Assembly: GCF_014205255.1 (NCBI RefSeq)
Contig: NZ_JACHNE010000001.1
Coordinates: 434,001 to 498,000 of the forward strand
Length of the DNA: 64,000 nt
From: Streptomyces caelestis
Lineage (GTDB): Bacteria > Actinomycetota > Actinomycetes > Streptomycetales > Streptomycetaceae
Direction of reading: 5' to 3'
The notes beneath the pieces are model-generated. The model saw only the letters and a program-made list of their open reading frames with translations. It had not been told where the DNA came from and searched no databases. A program made the translations under genes and the position numbers. This document shows positions 1 through 8,683 of this stretch, piece after piece (the stretch's first letter is position 1; each line of letters begins with the position of its first letter).

Positions 1-1
1 G

Positions 2-862
2 CGCCAGAGTCTGCCGATGTCCTCCGGGAGTATCGCCGTACTGCTGCCGGGGCTGTTGCCCGGCATCCCCGCCTACACGGTGAAGGTGAACGCCAAGTTC
101 CCCGATGCCGACCCCGCGATCTCCGGCATCGTCTGTCTCCACGACCTGGAGACCGGGGAGTTGCTCGCGCTGCTGGACTCCGCCTTCGTGACCGCGTGGC
201 GGACCGGGCTGTCGGCGGCCTTGGCCACTGACCTGCTCAGCCCGGCGGGGACACGCGCTGTGGGGATCATCGGGGCCGGAGCCCAGGCGGACATGACGCT
301 GCGCGGGCTGACCCGGTTGCGCACGGTCGAGCGAGTCGTCATCCACGATGCCGACGACGGACGGGCTCACCGGAGGGCCGAGGTCTGGCAACGGGCCGGA
401 CTCGCGTGCCAGGTCGTCGGCAGCGCGCGCGAGGTCGCCCGCACCTGTGACAGCGTCGTCACCGCGACCTGGTCCCGCCGCCCGCTGCTGCACCTTCCGG
501 ACGTCCGGCCGGGCTCGCACATCACCTCGCTGGGAGCGGACGAACCGGGCAAGGTGGAACTGGATGCCGGGTTGCTGCGGCATGCGCGGGTCATCGTGGA
601 CGACCTCGACCTGGCGATGACGTCCGGCGCGCTGGGCAGTGCGGGCCTGCGCCGGGAGGACGCCGCGGCCGTGCTGGGCCGGATCATCGACGGGACCGTC
701 CCGGCGCGGACCGATGCCGAGCAGGTGACCGTCTACACCCCGGTCGGTCTGCCCTGGCAGGATCTCGCGCTCTCCTGGGCCGCCTATCAGGCGGCGCTGC
801 GGGACGGGGTCGGCGTCGACTTCCGGTTCCACTCCCGGCCGAAGGACGAGGGCGGCGCATGA
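2..862 (+). CDS. Ornithine cyclodeaminase / mu-crystallin family protein (5' end outside window)
   Basis: NAD(P)-dependent enzyme of the ornithine cyclodeaminase/mu-crystallin family. These enzymes make proline-like imino acids from diamino acids or reduce ketimines; the substrate cannot be read here. Visible features are the family core around VKVNAKFPD and the AWRTGLSAALATDLL stretch, then a Rossmann nucleotide-binding turn (GIIGAGAQA) and the conserved SLGADEPGK region. The first ATG is at 17, but the frame is open to the window edge and the protein there already aligns with the middle of the N-terminal domain. About 281 residues are present against roughly 310-340 for the family, so the true start is upstream. 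It converges on the EamA transporter gene. Confidence 0.85.
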   Translation, partial: RQSLPMSSGSIAVLLPGLLPGIPAYTVKVNAKFPDADPAISGIVCLHDLETGELLALLDSAFVTAWRTGLSAALATDLLSPAGTRAVGIIGAGAQADMTLRGLTRLRTVERVVIHDADDGRAHRRAEVWQRAGLACQVVGSAREVARTCDSVVTATWSRRPLLHLPDVRPGSHITSLGADEPGKVELDAGLLRHARVIVDDLDLAMTSGALGSAGLRREDAAAVLGRIIDGTVPARTDAEQVTVYTPVGLPWQDLALSWAAYQAALRDGVGVDFRFHSRPKDEGGA

Positions 863-889
863 GCACGCCTGCGCCGGGGCGGCTCTGTG

Positions 890-1714
890 TCACCCCAGTG
901 TGAGCAGTACCGTCGCCACCCCCGCTCCCAGCAGCCCCAGCGCCTGGCGCCGGCTGATCCGCTCGTGCAGGAGGGCGAGGCCGAGGATGACGGGCAGGGC
1001 GGGGTAGAGGGAGGCGAGGACGACGGCGACGGCGAGCAACTGGCGCTGTGCGGCGAGCAGATAGAGCACGAGTCCGAGGGCCGCTCCGGCCCCGACGAGG
1101 AGGGCCTGGACGCAGCGGCCCGGCGGGAGCTTGAGCCGGCGGGCGTGGCGGGCGGCGTCCGGCAGGAGGAGGAGGACCGCGGCGACACGGCCCGCGGCGA
1201 CGGGCCACAGCCCGCTCGCGGGGTCGGCCTGGCCGAGGGCGAGGTACTGCACGGCCACGCCCGCGCTGGCGAACAGACCGTCTGCCGTTCCCTTGCCCGC
1301 GCCGCCGCTGCCTCCGGAGACGAACCACAGCGCGGGCACCGTGACGGCGATGCCCAGCCAGGCCACGGCTCCCGGACGGTCGCCGAGGACGAGCACCCCG
1401 CACAGCACCGACAGCGCGACGCCGGTGACGGCGCTCACGGGCACCACGACGCTCATCGCGCCCCGGCTCAGCCCGCGGTTGAGGAAACGCATGGCGACGC
1501 CGCTCCCGACACCGGAGAGCGCGCCCCACAGCAGGTCGGCGGTGTGGACGGCGCCGGCGGGCAGGAGGAGCGCGGCGGCGCAGGCGAGCAGCAGCCCGCC
1601 GAGCTGGCCGAGGAAGGTGACGGCGGCGTGGTGGATGTGGCGGGACAGCAGTCCGCCGGCGAAGTCGACGATGCCGTAGACGACGGCCGAGGAAAGTGCG
1701 AGAAGGGCACCCAT
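890..1714 (-). CDS. EamA/DMT-family transporter
   Basis: Inner-membrane protein of the drug/metabolite transporter superfamily, 274 residues. Hydrophobic segments fill almost the whole chain, consistent with about ten transmembrane helices in two repeats, each ending in a family-like helix (LVLGDRPGAVAWLGIAVTV and LLHERISRRQALGLLGAG). That two-fold EamA pattern is the main support. Substrate unknown; relatives export amino acids or other metabolites. The 57-residue ORF at 1768-1941 lies 53 nt upstream on the same strand and may be co-transcribed. The partial cyclodeaminase gene ends 27 nt from its stop, so the two converge. Confidence 0.85.
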   Translation of the reverse strand: MGALLALSSAVVYGIVDFAGGLLSRHIHHAAVTFLGQLGGLLLACAAALLLPAGAVHTADLLWGALSGVGSGVAMRFLNRGLSRGAMSVVVPVSAVTGVALSVLCGVLVLGDRPGAVAWLGIAVTVPALWFVSGGSGGAGKGTADGLFASAGVAVQYLALGQADPASGLWPVAAGRVAAVLLLLPDAARHARRLKLPPGRCVQALLVGAGAALGLVLYLLAAQRQLLAVAVVLASLYPALPVILGLALLHERISRRQALGLLGAGVATVLLTLG

Positions 1715-1767
1715 TCGATCAGGGGTGCCCCAGGACGGGTCTCCGATGCGTCAGCCGGCGACGGTGC

Positions 1768-1941
1768 TCAGGCGACCGGAGCCGACTGCGGGGCCGCGGC
1801 GGCCCACTCCAGGACGAGCCGCTGGTACTCCTCGCGCTGCTCGACGCTCAGTGTCCCGCCCGACCGGCGCCACAGGGCCCGGATCTCCTCGTTGACCTCG
1901 TCAGCCGTCCGCCGGGAAGAGGATTCAACAGTGGTGGACAT
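1768..1941 (-). CDS. Small hypothetical protein (57 aa)
   Basis: Short acidic protein with a probable helical core (TADEVNEEIRALWRRSGG, then LSVEQREEYQRLVLEW) and an Ala/Pro-rich tail. I do not recognise a named family; small proteins of this look recur in Streptomyces genomes. The frame is open further upstream to 2031. I chose the ATG at 1941 because the upstream part reads like intergenic sequence; an ATG at 1953 would add four residues. No signal peptide or membrane segment. Its position just ahead of the EamA gene suggests a two-gene transcript, but no function can be inferred. Confidence 0.6.
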   Translation of the reverse strand: MSTTVESSSRRTADEVNEEIRALWRRSGGTLSVEQREEYQRLVLEWAAAAPQSAPVA

Positions 1942-2053
1942 GCTGTGAAGCATACGTCGCCCGAGGTGAAGACGATGTGAGTAATCGTGAGGTAAACGGT
2001 CATTCCGGACAGTGTTGCTGATCACGTCCATCTCCCTGTAAACGTGAGCCTGT

Positions 2054-3214
2054 TCACGCTTCGGCCGATCCCAGCACCAGCACCTTGATGGCCAGGACGG
2101 CCGCGCCGCGCGCCCAGTCGTGAAAGTCGGACACCCTCGTCTCCAGTTCGACCGGGGCGGCCAGGGGATGCCGGTTGTCGCGGACGGTCTCCTCGACCGT
2201 CTCGCCGGCCACGTCCATCAGCCCGACGCCCTCGCCCGCGAGCAGGATCTTCTGCGGCATCACGAAGTTGGAGATCTGCGCGACGAGCGTGCCCAGGGCG
2301 CGTGCGGCCTCGCCGACGACCCGGGCGGGCATCGGGTCCCCGGCGGCGGCGGCCGCGAGGATCTCCTCGTACGTCCGGTCGCGGCCGGTGGCGGCCTGGA
2401 CCTGGTAGCGGATGTTGGGAATCGTCAGCAGCGAAACGGCGCTGCCGCGTCGGCCGTCCGGGGTGAGCGGGCCGGTGGGGTCGACGATCCAGTGGCGGCC
2501 GAAGCCGCGGTCCTCCTCGGCGCAGGACACCCGCTTGCCGCCCAGGACGAGTCCGTACCCGATGCCGGCGCCGATGGTGAGGACGACGAAGCGCTCCAGA
2601 CCGCGTCCGGCGCCGAACCAGGTCTCGGCCTCGACCAGGGCGGCGACATCGTTCTCGACGACCACGGGCAGCCCGGTGCGCTCCTCGACGAGTTCGGCCA
2701 GGGGGACGTCCCGCCACAGCAGGAAGGGGGACTCGCCGACGACGGCGCGGTCCTGGACGAAACCGCCGACACCGATGCCGATCCCGGCGAGCCGGGGATG
2801 GTCGCGGGTCAGCTCGGCGGTCATCTCCCCCAGCACATCGGCGACTTCGGTTGGCTCATGGGTGGTGAGCGGACGGTCGCGGCGGGCGACGATGTCACTT
2901 CTGAGCGTGGTGACGACGCCGTAGACCGCGTCCTCGGTGATCTTGAAGCCGAGAAAGGACCAGGAGTCGGCGACGACGTCCAGCGGGGTCGAGGGGCGGC
3001 CCTGGCGGGCCTCCGCCGGCGCTCCCGCCTCGGCCACCTCGACCAGCAGGCCGGACTCGATCAGCGGCTTGGTCAGCCGGGTGAGACTGCCGGCCGACAG
3101 TCCCAGCCTGCGGGCGAGCTCGGTGCGCGACAGCGGGCCGTGCACGAGCACCTCGATCGCCACCGAGCGCTCCCCCGGGCTCAGTGGCGGCCAGCTGGCG
3201 ATGCCTGCGGTCAT
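2054..3214 (-). CDS. ROK-family transcriptional regulator
   Basis: Sugar-responsive repressor of the ROK family, 386 residues. The N-terminal 80 residues form a winged helix-turn-helix (LSRTELARRLGLSAGSLTRL). The rest is the ROK sugar-kinase-like fold: an ATP/sugar-binding segment (GIGIGVGGFVQD), the VENDVAALVEAE motif and a glycine-rich phosphate-binding segment (TIGAGIGYGLVLGG). The usual Cys-rich ROK zinc motif is not obvious: where CGxxGCxE would sit there is CAEEDRGFGRHW, so metal binding may differ. It is transcribed divergently from the sugar ABC importer operon starting at 3389 and is very likely its local regulator. The start at 3214 is preferred over the much longer open frame, which reads antisense through the permease gene. 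Confidence 0.88.
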   Translation of the reverse strand: MTAGIASWPPLSPGERSVAIEVLVHGPLSRTELARRLGLSAGSLTRLTKPLIESGLLVEVAEAGAPAEARQGRPSTPLDVVADSWSFLGFKITEDAVYGVVTTLRSDIVARRDRPLTTHEPTEVADVLGEMTAELTRDHPRLAGIGIGVGGFVQDRAVVGESPFLLWRDVPLAELVEERTGLPVVVENDVAALVEAETWFGAGRGLERFVVLTIGAGIGYGLVLGGKRVSCAEEDRGFGRHWIVDPTGPLTPDGRRGSAVSLLTIPNIRYQVQAATGRDRTYEEILAAAAAGDPMPARVVGEAARALGTLVAQISNFVMPQKILLAGEGVGLMDVAGETVEETVRDNRHPLAAPVELETRVSDFHDWARGAAVLAIKVLVLGSAEA

Positions 3215-3313
3215 GTCGGTCCCCGGCTCCCCTCGGCCTTTTCTTTCGCTCTGAAACCAACATGACCACTCTAAGTCGATGATGGTTGCTGTGAAAAGAT
3301 GTTTGCCCCCCTC

Positions 3314-3345
3314 TTGACGCAGCAATTGTTTCGCGCCAAAAGTAA
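3314..3345 (+). promoter_or_regulatory. Possible promoter and operator of the sugar importer operon
   Basis: A TTGACG box at 3314-3319 is followed after 18 bases by the A-rich hexamer AAAAGT. Between and overlapping them is TTTCGCGCCAAA (3329-3340), with TTT/AAA arms around GCGC, the kind of short imperfect palindrome ROK repressors often use. This is pattern reading in the 174-base divergent gap only. Confidence 0.3.
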
Positions 3346-3388
3346 GTCCCGCCAGAGGACGAGCCGCCGCATGCGAGGGAGTCTCCCG

Positions 3389-4354
3389 ATGACCATCGCC
3401 TCCAGCAGCCCTCCGTCGCGTCTGCCCACGGGCGGCGCCGCGGAGGCCCGGAGCAAACCCAGGACAGGACGGATCGAGGCGGGCGAGGACCGGGGTGACG
3501 GACGGCTGGCCGCGCTCTTCATCGCGCCGGCGCTGCTCGGCTTCGTGGTCTTCCTGCTCTGGCCGACGCTGCGGGGCATCTATCTGAGCTTCACCCGGTA
3601 CAACCTGCTGACGCCGGCGGAGTGGGTGGGCCTGGACAACTACGTCCGCATGGTCAACGACCCCATCTTCTGGGACTCGTTGAAGGTCACGGTCGAGTAC
3701 GTCGTCATCAACATCGGCATCCAGACGGTCGCGGCGCTCGCCATCGCCGTGCTCCTCCAGCGGCTGACCCAGTCGGCGATGCTGCGCGGCATCGTGCTCA
3801 CGCCGTACCTGATGTCGAACGTCGTCGCGGGTCTGGTCTGGCTCTGGATCCTCGACACCCAGCTCGGCATCGGCAACGAGATCATCAGCGCCGTCGGCGT
3901 CGACCGCATCCCGTTCCTCGCCGACGAGACCTGGGCGATCCCGACGATCGCGCTCATCAACGTGTGGCGGCACGTCGGCTACACCGCACTGCTGCTGTTC
4001 GCCGGTCTGCAGGCGATCCCGAACGACATGTACGAGGCGGCCAGGGTGGACGGCGCGAGCGAGTGGCGGATGTTCTGGCGGATCACCATGCCGCTGCTGC
4101 GGCCGGTGCTCGCGGTCGTGCTGATCATGACGGTGATCGGGTCGTTCCAGGTGTTCGACACCGTGGCCGTGACCACCGCGGGCGGCCCGGCGAACGCGAC
4201 CAACGTGCTCCAGTACTACATCTACGGCTCCGCCTTCGGCCGCTTCCAGTTCGGCTACGCCTCAGCCATGTCCGTCGCCCTGCTCCTCGTGCTGAGCGCG
4301 ATCACCATCCTCCAGTACCGGCTCACCCGGGCCGGCCGGACCGATCTCGGCTGA
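3389..4354 (+). CDS. Carbohydrate ABC transporter permease (MalF type)
   Basis: Integral membrane subunit of a carbohydrate uptake ABC transporter, 321 residues. After a hydrophilic N-terminus it has about six transmembrane segments beginning at LAALFIAPALLGFVVFLL. The EAA loop that docks the ATPase is clear: YEAARVDGASEWRMFWRITMPLL, here EAARVDG. An ATG at 3371 is in frame, but the ATG at 3389 has GAGGGA eight bases upstream and is preferred. The second permease follows after 18 nt. No ATP-binding subunit is encoded in the operon; many Streptomyces sugar importers share the MsiK ATPase encoded elsewhere, which fits. Confidence 0.9.
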   Translation: MTIASSSPPSRLPTGGAAEARSKPRTGRIEAGEDRGDGRLAALFIAPALLGFVVFLLWPTLRGIYLSFTRYNLLTPAEWVGLDNYVRMVNDPIFWDSLKVTVEYVVINIGIQTVAALAIAVLLQRLTQSAMLRGIVLTPYLMSNVVAGLVWLWILDTQLGIGNEIISAVGVDRIPFLADETWAIPTIALINVWRHVGYTALLLFAGLQAIPNDMYEAARVDGASEWRMFWRITMPLLRPVLAVVLIMTVIGSFQVFDTVAVTTAGGPANATNVLQYYIYGSAFGRFQFGYASAMSVALLLVLSAITILQYRLTRAGRTDLG

Positions 4355-4372
4355 CGGAAGGGAGACACCGGC

Positions 4373-5296
4373 ATGGCTGCCGTGACGACAACGACGCCGA
4401 CGAGCGTCCGACCGGTCCGGCGCAGGTTCTCCTTCGGGCGGGCCGCCGCCTGGACCGTGATGGGGCTGATCGTCCTCATCACCCTGCTGCCGTTCTACTG
4501 GATCCTGCGCACCGCGCTCTCCACCAACGCGGGCCTCAACGCCGACCCGACCAACCCCCTGCCCGTGGATCTCACCACGAGCGGCTTCGAACGCGCCCTG
4601 GGCATGCAGTCGGCCGAGGAGGCCGTCACGCAGGGCGGCGCGGGCGGCGGGCTGGACTTCTGGCGCTATCTGCTCAACTCGGTGCTGGTCTCGACCCTGA
4701 TCACCGGCTGTCAGCTCTTCTTCTCCGCGATGGCCGCGTACGCCTTCTCGCGGTTGCGCTGGCGCGGCCGGGACACGGTGTTCGGGCTGTTCCTGGCCGG
4801 GATGATGGTGCCGGCCATCTTCACGCTGCTGCCGAACTTCGTGCTCATCAAGCAACTGCACCTGGTGGACACGCTCCTCGGCATCGCCCTGCCCACCATG
4901 TTCATGACGCCGTTCGCGGTGTTCTTCCTGCGGCAGTTCTTCATGAACATCCCGCGCGAGGTCGAGGAGGCCGCGCTGCTGGACGGTGCCGGGAAGGTCA
5001 AGATCTTCTTCCGGGTGGTGCTGCCGATGGCGTCCACGCCGATCGTCACGCTGGGCGTGCTGACGTACATCACGTCCTGGAACGACTACTTCTGGCCGCT
5101 GATGGTCTCCTACAGCGACAGCTCGCGCGTGCTGACCGTGGCGCTGGCGATCTTCCGGGCGCAGACCCCGGCGACCGGCGTCGACTGGTCCGGGCTCATG
5201 GCGGCGACGCTGATCGCCGCGCTGCCGATGCTGGTGCTGTTCGCCTGCTTCGCGCGCCGCATCGTCAGCTCCATCGGCTTCACCGGGATCAAGTAA
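4373..5296 (+). CDS. Carbohydrate ABC transporter permease (MalG type)
   Basis: Second membrane subunit of the importer, 307 residues and about six transmembrane segments. The EAA motif near residue 205 reads EVEEAALLDGAGKVKIFFRV, and the C-terminal segment ends in the usual MalG-like basic tail (ARRIVSSIGFTGIK). It starts 18 nt after the first permease, with a GGGAGA ribosome-binding sequence. The stop is 10 nt from the start of the binding-protein gene, so permeases and binding protein form one transcription unit. The substrate cannot be read; the adjoining Gfo/Idh/MocA dehydrogenase suggests a sugar, polyol or oxidised sugar. Confidence 0.9.
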   Translation: MAAVTTTTPTSVRPVRRRFSFGRAAAWTVMGLIVLITLLPFYWILRTALSTNAGLNADPTNPLPVDLTTSGFERALGMQSAEEAVTQGGAGGGLDFWRYLLNSVLVSTLITGCQLFFSAMAAYAFSRLRWRGRDTVFGLFLAGMMVPAIFTLLPNFVLIKQLHLVDTLLGIALPTMFMTPFAVFFLRQFFMNIPREVEEAALLDGAGKVKIFFRVVLPMASTPIVTLGVLTYITSWNDYFWPLMVSYSDSSRVLTVALAIFRAQTPATGVDWSGLMAATLIAALPMLVLFACFARRIVSSIGFTGIK

Positions 5297-5306
5297 GGGG
5301 ACTGTG

Positions 5307-6656
5307 ATGCGAATTCGTCTGCGTACGCTCGTCGCGGCGACCGGAGCGTTGGCGCTGTCCCTGGTCAGCGGATGCGCGCAGCAAGGCGCCGCCGGATCCT
5401 CCGCGAACACGGTCACGTACTGGCTGTGGGACGCCAACCAGCTGCCGGCCTACCAGGCCTGCGCGAAGGGGTTCGAGCAGGAGAACCCCGGACTGAACGT
5501 CAGGATCACCCAGTTGGGCTGGAGCGACTACTGGACCAAGCTCACCGCCGGCTTCATCGCGGGCACCCAGCCGGACGTGTTCACCGACCACATCCAGAAC
5601 TTCGGCCAGTACGCCGACCTGAAGGTCCTGGAACCGCTCGACGACCTCGGCATCGAGAACTCCGACTACCAACCGGGCCTCGCCGCCAACTGGATCGGGA
5701 AGGACGGTCACCGCTACGGCGCCCCCAAGGACTGGGACACCGTCGCGCTGTTCTACAACTCGAAGATGACGAAGGACGCCGGCCTCACCGCCGAGCAGCT
5801 GAACAGCCTCGCCTGGAACCCCGAGGACGGCGGCACCTTCGAGAAGGCCATCGCCCACCTCACGATCGACAGGAACGGCAAGCGGGGCGACGAGCCGGGC
5901 TTCGACAAGAACAACGTCAAGGTGTACGGCCTGGCCACCAACGGCGGCGGGTTCGGCGACGGCCAGACCCAGTGGAGCAACTTCGCCGCCTCCGCCGGGT
6001 GGAGCTACCTGGACAAGCCGCGCTGGGGCACGAAGTACCAGTACGACAGCAAGACCTTCCAGTCGGTCATCGAGTGGTACTTCGGTCTGGCGAAGAAGGG
6101 CTACATGCCGCCGCTGTCCGACTACAACGTCCAGTCCAACCAGGCGAACACCCAGGTCGCGGCGGGCAAGGCCGCCACCGCGTTCGACGGGGCCTGGATG
6201 ATCTCCACGTACGCGGGCTTCAAGGGCCGGGACATCAAGACCGCCCTGACGCCGGCCGGCCCGACCGGCAAGCGCGCCACCATGATGAACGGTCTCGCCG
6301 ACTCCGTCACCAAGGCCTCCAAGAACAAGGAGGGCGCCAAGAAGTGGGTGGCGTACCTGGCCTCGGACAAGTGCCAGAAGGTCGTCGGCGGTTACGGCGT
6401 CGTGTTCCCCGCCACGCCGGCCGGGACCGAGGCCGCCGTCGCCGCGTACCGGAAGAAGGGCATCGACGTCTCGTCGTTCACCGGACCCGTGGCCGACAAG
6501 AAGCGCTTCCGGACCTTCTCGTATCCGATCGCCAGCTACTCGGCGGACATGACGGCGCTCATGTCCCCTGCCATGGAGAACATCTACGGCAACGGAAAGC
6601 CCGTGAGCAGCCTCGATCAGACCAACGACCAGATCAACCTCATCCTCTCCCAGTGA
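5307..6656 (+). CDS. Sugar ABC transporter substrate-binding lipoprotein
   Basis: Extracellular solute receptor of the importer, 449 residues, family 1 (MalE-like). It opens with a lipoprotein signal peptide: basic N-terminus, hydrophobic stretch and lipobox LVSGC, the acylated Cys being residue 23. The mature part has the expected open-cleft pattern (VTYWLWDAN, later GTQPDVF and DWDTVALFYNSKM). GTG at 5304 immediately precedes ATG 5307; the ATG is chosen because AAGGGG lies six bases upstream of it. It follows the second permease by 10 nt. Aromatic residues are frequent through the protein (several WSxY stretches), as expected for a carbohydrate site, but the ligand is unknown. Confidence 0.9.
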   Translation: MRIRLRTLVAATGALALSLVSGCAQQGAAGSSANTVTYWLWDANQLPAYQACAKGFEQENPGLNVRITQLGWSDYWTKLTAGFIAGTQPDVFTDHIQNFGQYADLKVLEPLDDLGIENSDYQPGLAANWIGKDGHRYGAPKDWDTVALFYNSKMTKDAGLTAEQLNSLAWNPEDGGTFEKAIAHLTIDRNGKRGDEPGFDKNNVKVYGLATNGGGFGDGQTQWSNFAASAGWSYLDKPRWGTKYQYDSKTFQSVIEWYFGLAKKGYMPPLSDYNVQSNQANTQVAAGKAATAFDGAWMISTYAGFKGRDIKTALTPAGPTGKRATMMNGLADSVTKASKNKEGAKKWVAYLASDKCQKVVGGYGVVFPATPAGTEAAVAAYRKKGIDVSSFTGPVADKKRFRTFSYPIASYSADMTALMSPAMENIYGNGKPVSSLDQTNDQINLILSQ

Positions 6657-6670
6657 AGGGCACGCGTTCC

Positions 6671-7870
6671 ATGACGTTCTCCCTCGGCATCGTCGGCGCC
6701 GGACAGTTCTCGGGCCAGTTCGCCACGCTGTTCCAGGCCCACCCCGGCGTCAGCGCCGTCTACGTCACCGACCTGCTGCCCGAGCGGGCCGGGCAACTCG
6801 CCTCCACCCAGGGGCTCGCGGGCACCTTCCCGTCGTACCAGGCCATGCTGGAATCGGAGGACGTCGACGCCGTCGCGATCTTCACACAGCGCTGGACGCA
6901 CGGGCCGCTGGTGCTCCAGGGCCTGGGCGCCGGCAAGCACGTGTACTCCGCGGTCCCCATGGCGATCAGCGCGGAGGAGATCGCGGCGATCATCGACACG
7001 GTCAAGGCCACCGGGCTGACGTACATGATGGGCGAGACCAGCGAGTACAACCCGGCGACGGTCCACGCCCGCAACCAGATCGCCGAGGGCGCCTTCGGGC
7101 GGCTGTTCTACGCCGAGGGCGACTACGTCCACGACATGGACCTGGGGTTCTACGAGGCGTACCAGTACAGCGGCGGCGAGAACTGGAAGGCCACCGCCAG
7201 CTATCCCCCGCTGCTCTACCCGACGCACGCGGTCGGCGGGGTGCTGGGCGCCTGGAAGACGCACGCGGTCAGCGTGTCGGCGATCGGTGTCGTCGACGAC
7301 CGGGGCGACGGGGTCTTCGACAAGGAGGTCAGCCAGTTCGGCAACGACTTCTCCAACGCCACCGCGCTGTTCGAGGTGGCGGGCGGCGGCTCGTTCCGTA
7401 CGAACGAGTTCCGGCGGGTCGGCTACCCCTCACACATACGGGAGTCGCGTTTCCGCTTCTTCGGCACCGAGGCGAGCATGGAGCAGCTCGCCACGGTCGC
7501 CCTGTGGCAGGACAAGCAGGGGGTGAAGGACATCAGCGAACTGCTGGAGCCCAAGCCCACCATGGCGCCCGACGACCCGTCGCTCCAGCACATCGCGCCC
7601 GAGCTGCGGGCCGCCTTCACCTCCGGGTCGGCACCGGTGCACGACCGCGCGCGGCTGCCCAGGGAGTTCGACAACCTCCACAACGGCCACGAGGGCAGCC
7701 ACCACTTCCTGGTGGACGACTTCGTGACCGCCGTCAACACGCGCACCCTGCCGTCGGTGAACGCGTGGGTGGCCGCCCGCTACACCCTGCCGGGCATCAT
7801 CGCGCACGAGTCCGCGCGGCAAGGTGGAGTACGGCTGGAGATCCCGGACTTCGGGGACGCGCCTCTGTAG
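6671..7870 (+). CDS. Gfo/Idh/MocA family oxidoreductase
   Basis: NAD(P)-dependent sugar or polyol dehydrogenase, 399 residues. The N-terminal Rossmann fold begins at residue 5 (GIVGAGQFSGQF), and the typical family segment GKHVYSAVPMAISAEE lies near residue 90; in relatives this is an EKP motif, and here it reads SAVP, so the usual lysine is not at the standard place. The C-terminal half is the alpha/beta substrate domain. It starts 14 nt after the binding-protein gene and is the last gene of the importer operon, so it probably acts on the imported compound or a derivative. The L,D-transpeptidase gene converges on it after 27 nt. Confidence 0.85.
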   Translation: MTFSLGIVGAGQFSGQFATLFQAHPGVSAVYVTDLLPERAGQLASTQGLAGTFPSYQAMLESEDVDAVAIFTQRWTHGPLVLQGLGAGKHVYSAVPMAISAEEIAAIIDTVKATGLTYMMGETSEYNPATVHARNQIAEGAFGRLFYAEGDYVHDMDLGFYEAYQYSGGENWKATASYPPLLYPTHAVGGVLGAWKTHAVSVSAIGVVDDRGDGVFDKEVSQFGNDFSNATALFEVAGGGSFRTNEFRRVGYPSHIRESRFRFFGTEASMEQLATVALWQDKQGVKDISELLEPKPTMAPDDPSLQHIAPELRAAFTSGSAPVHDRARLPREFDNLHNGHEGSHHFLVDDFVTAVNTRTLPSVNAWVAARYTLPGIIAHESARQGGVRLEIPDFGDAPL

Positions 7871-7897
7871 TGGCGTCGTGCGAGCCGGGTGCCTGGA

Positions 7898-8593
7898 TCA
7901 GGTGCCCGGCTTGCGGCCGTACACGAAGACGTCGTCGTTCTTCTTCAGCAGCGACCAGTACTTCTTGGCGTCGGTCTTGGTCATGTTGACGCAGCCGTGC
8001 GAGCCCGGCGGGTTCCACATGCTGACGCCGACCGAGTGGAACGCCTGGCCGCCGTCGAAGAACTGGGCGTAGGGCATCGGCACGTCGTAGATGGACGAGA
8101 CGTGGTCGATGTTGCGCCAGTAGATCTTCTTCAGGCCGGTGCGGGTCTCGTAGCCGTCGCGTCCGGTGCGGACCGGGACGGGGCCGTAGACGAGCTTCTT
8201 GCCGTCCTGGACCCAGCTCAGCTGGAGGCTCAGGTTCACACAGGCGATCCGGCCCTTGTTCACCGGGCACTTGCCGTCCTTGTTGGGGTTCTTCCCGACG
8301 GCCTTCTGCTTCTGCATCAGGTCCATCACTCCCCACGTGACGGGCCCGGCGTAACCGGCGTTCGGGGAGATGCCGTGCTTGGTCTGGAAGGCGCGGATCG
8401 CCTTGCAGTCGGCGGCGGACTGCTTGCCGTCGACCGGGCGGCCGAGGAACTTCTCCACCTGCTTCTGGTACGGGCCGGTCTTGGCGGTGCAGCTCGCGGC
8501 CGCGGCCGGCGTGGCGCCGAGCGCGAGTGTGAGCGGTGCCACCAGTCCGGTGATCCCGAGTACGACGGCACCCCGTCTGCGTACGTCCCCCAT
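7898..8593 (-). CDS. Secreted L,D-transpeptidase (YkuD domain) with N-terminal peptidoglycan-binding-like domain
   Basis: Cell-wall enzyme, 231 residues, exported by a Sec signal peptide (hydrophobic core VVLGITGLVAPLTLALG, cleavage near AAAA-S around residue 34). Residues about 40-95 resemble a peptidoglycan-binding domain (FLGRPVDGKQSAADCKAIRAFQ). The C-terminal YkuD catalytic domain has the signature HSVG followed by PPGSHGCVNM, containing the nucleophilic Cys and catalytic His. Such enzymes make 3-3 cross-links in peptidoglycan or attach proteins to it. The domain order matches a common actinobacterial type. ATG is preceded by GAAAGGG. It is monocistronic in this view. Confidence 0.9.
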   Translation of the reverse strand: MGDVRRRGAVVLGITGLVAPLTLALGATPAAAASCTAKTGPYQKQVEKFLGRPVDGKQSAADCKAIRAFQTKHGISPNAGYAGPVTWGVMDLMQKQKAVGKNPNKDGKCPVNKGRIACVNLSLQLSWVQDGKKLVYGPVPVRTGRDGYETRTGLKKIYWRNIDHVSSIYDVPMPYAQFFDGGQAFHSVGVSMWNPPGSHGCVNMTKTDAKKYWSLLKKNDDVFVYGRKPGT

Positions 8594-8683
8594 GGTTGGT
8601 CCTGCCCTTTCGCGGAAGTGGTCACACGGTCTGCGATCCCTGCCAGCTAGACGGGCGCACGGGGGGTTCGGTTGTACGGGCTT

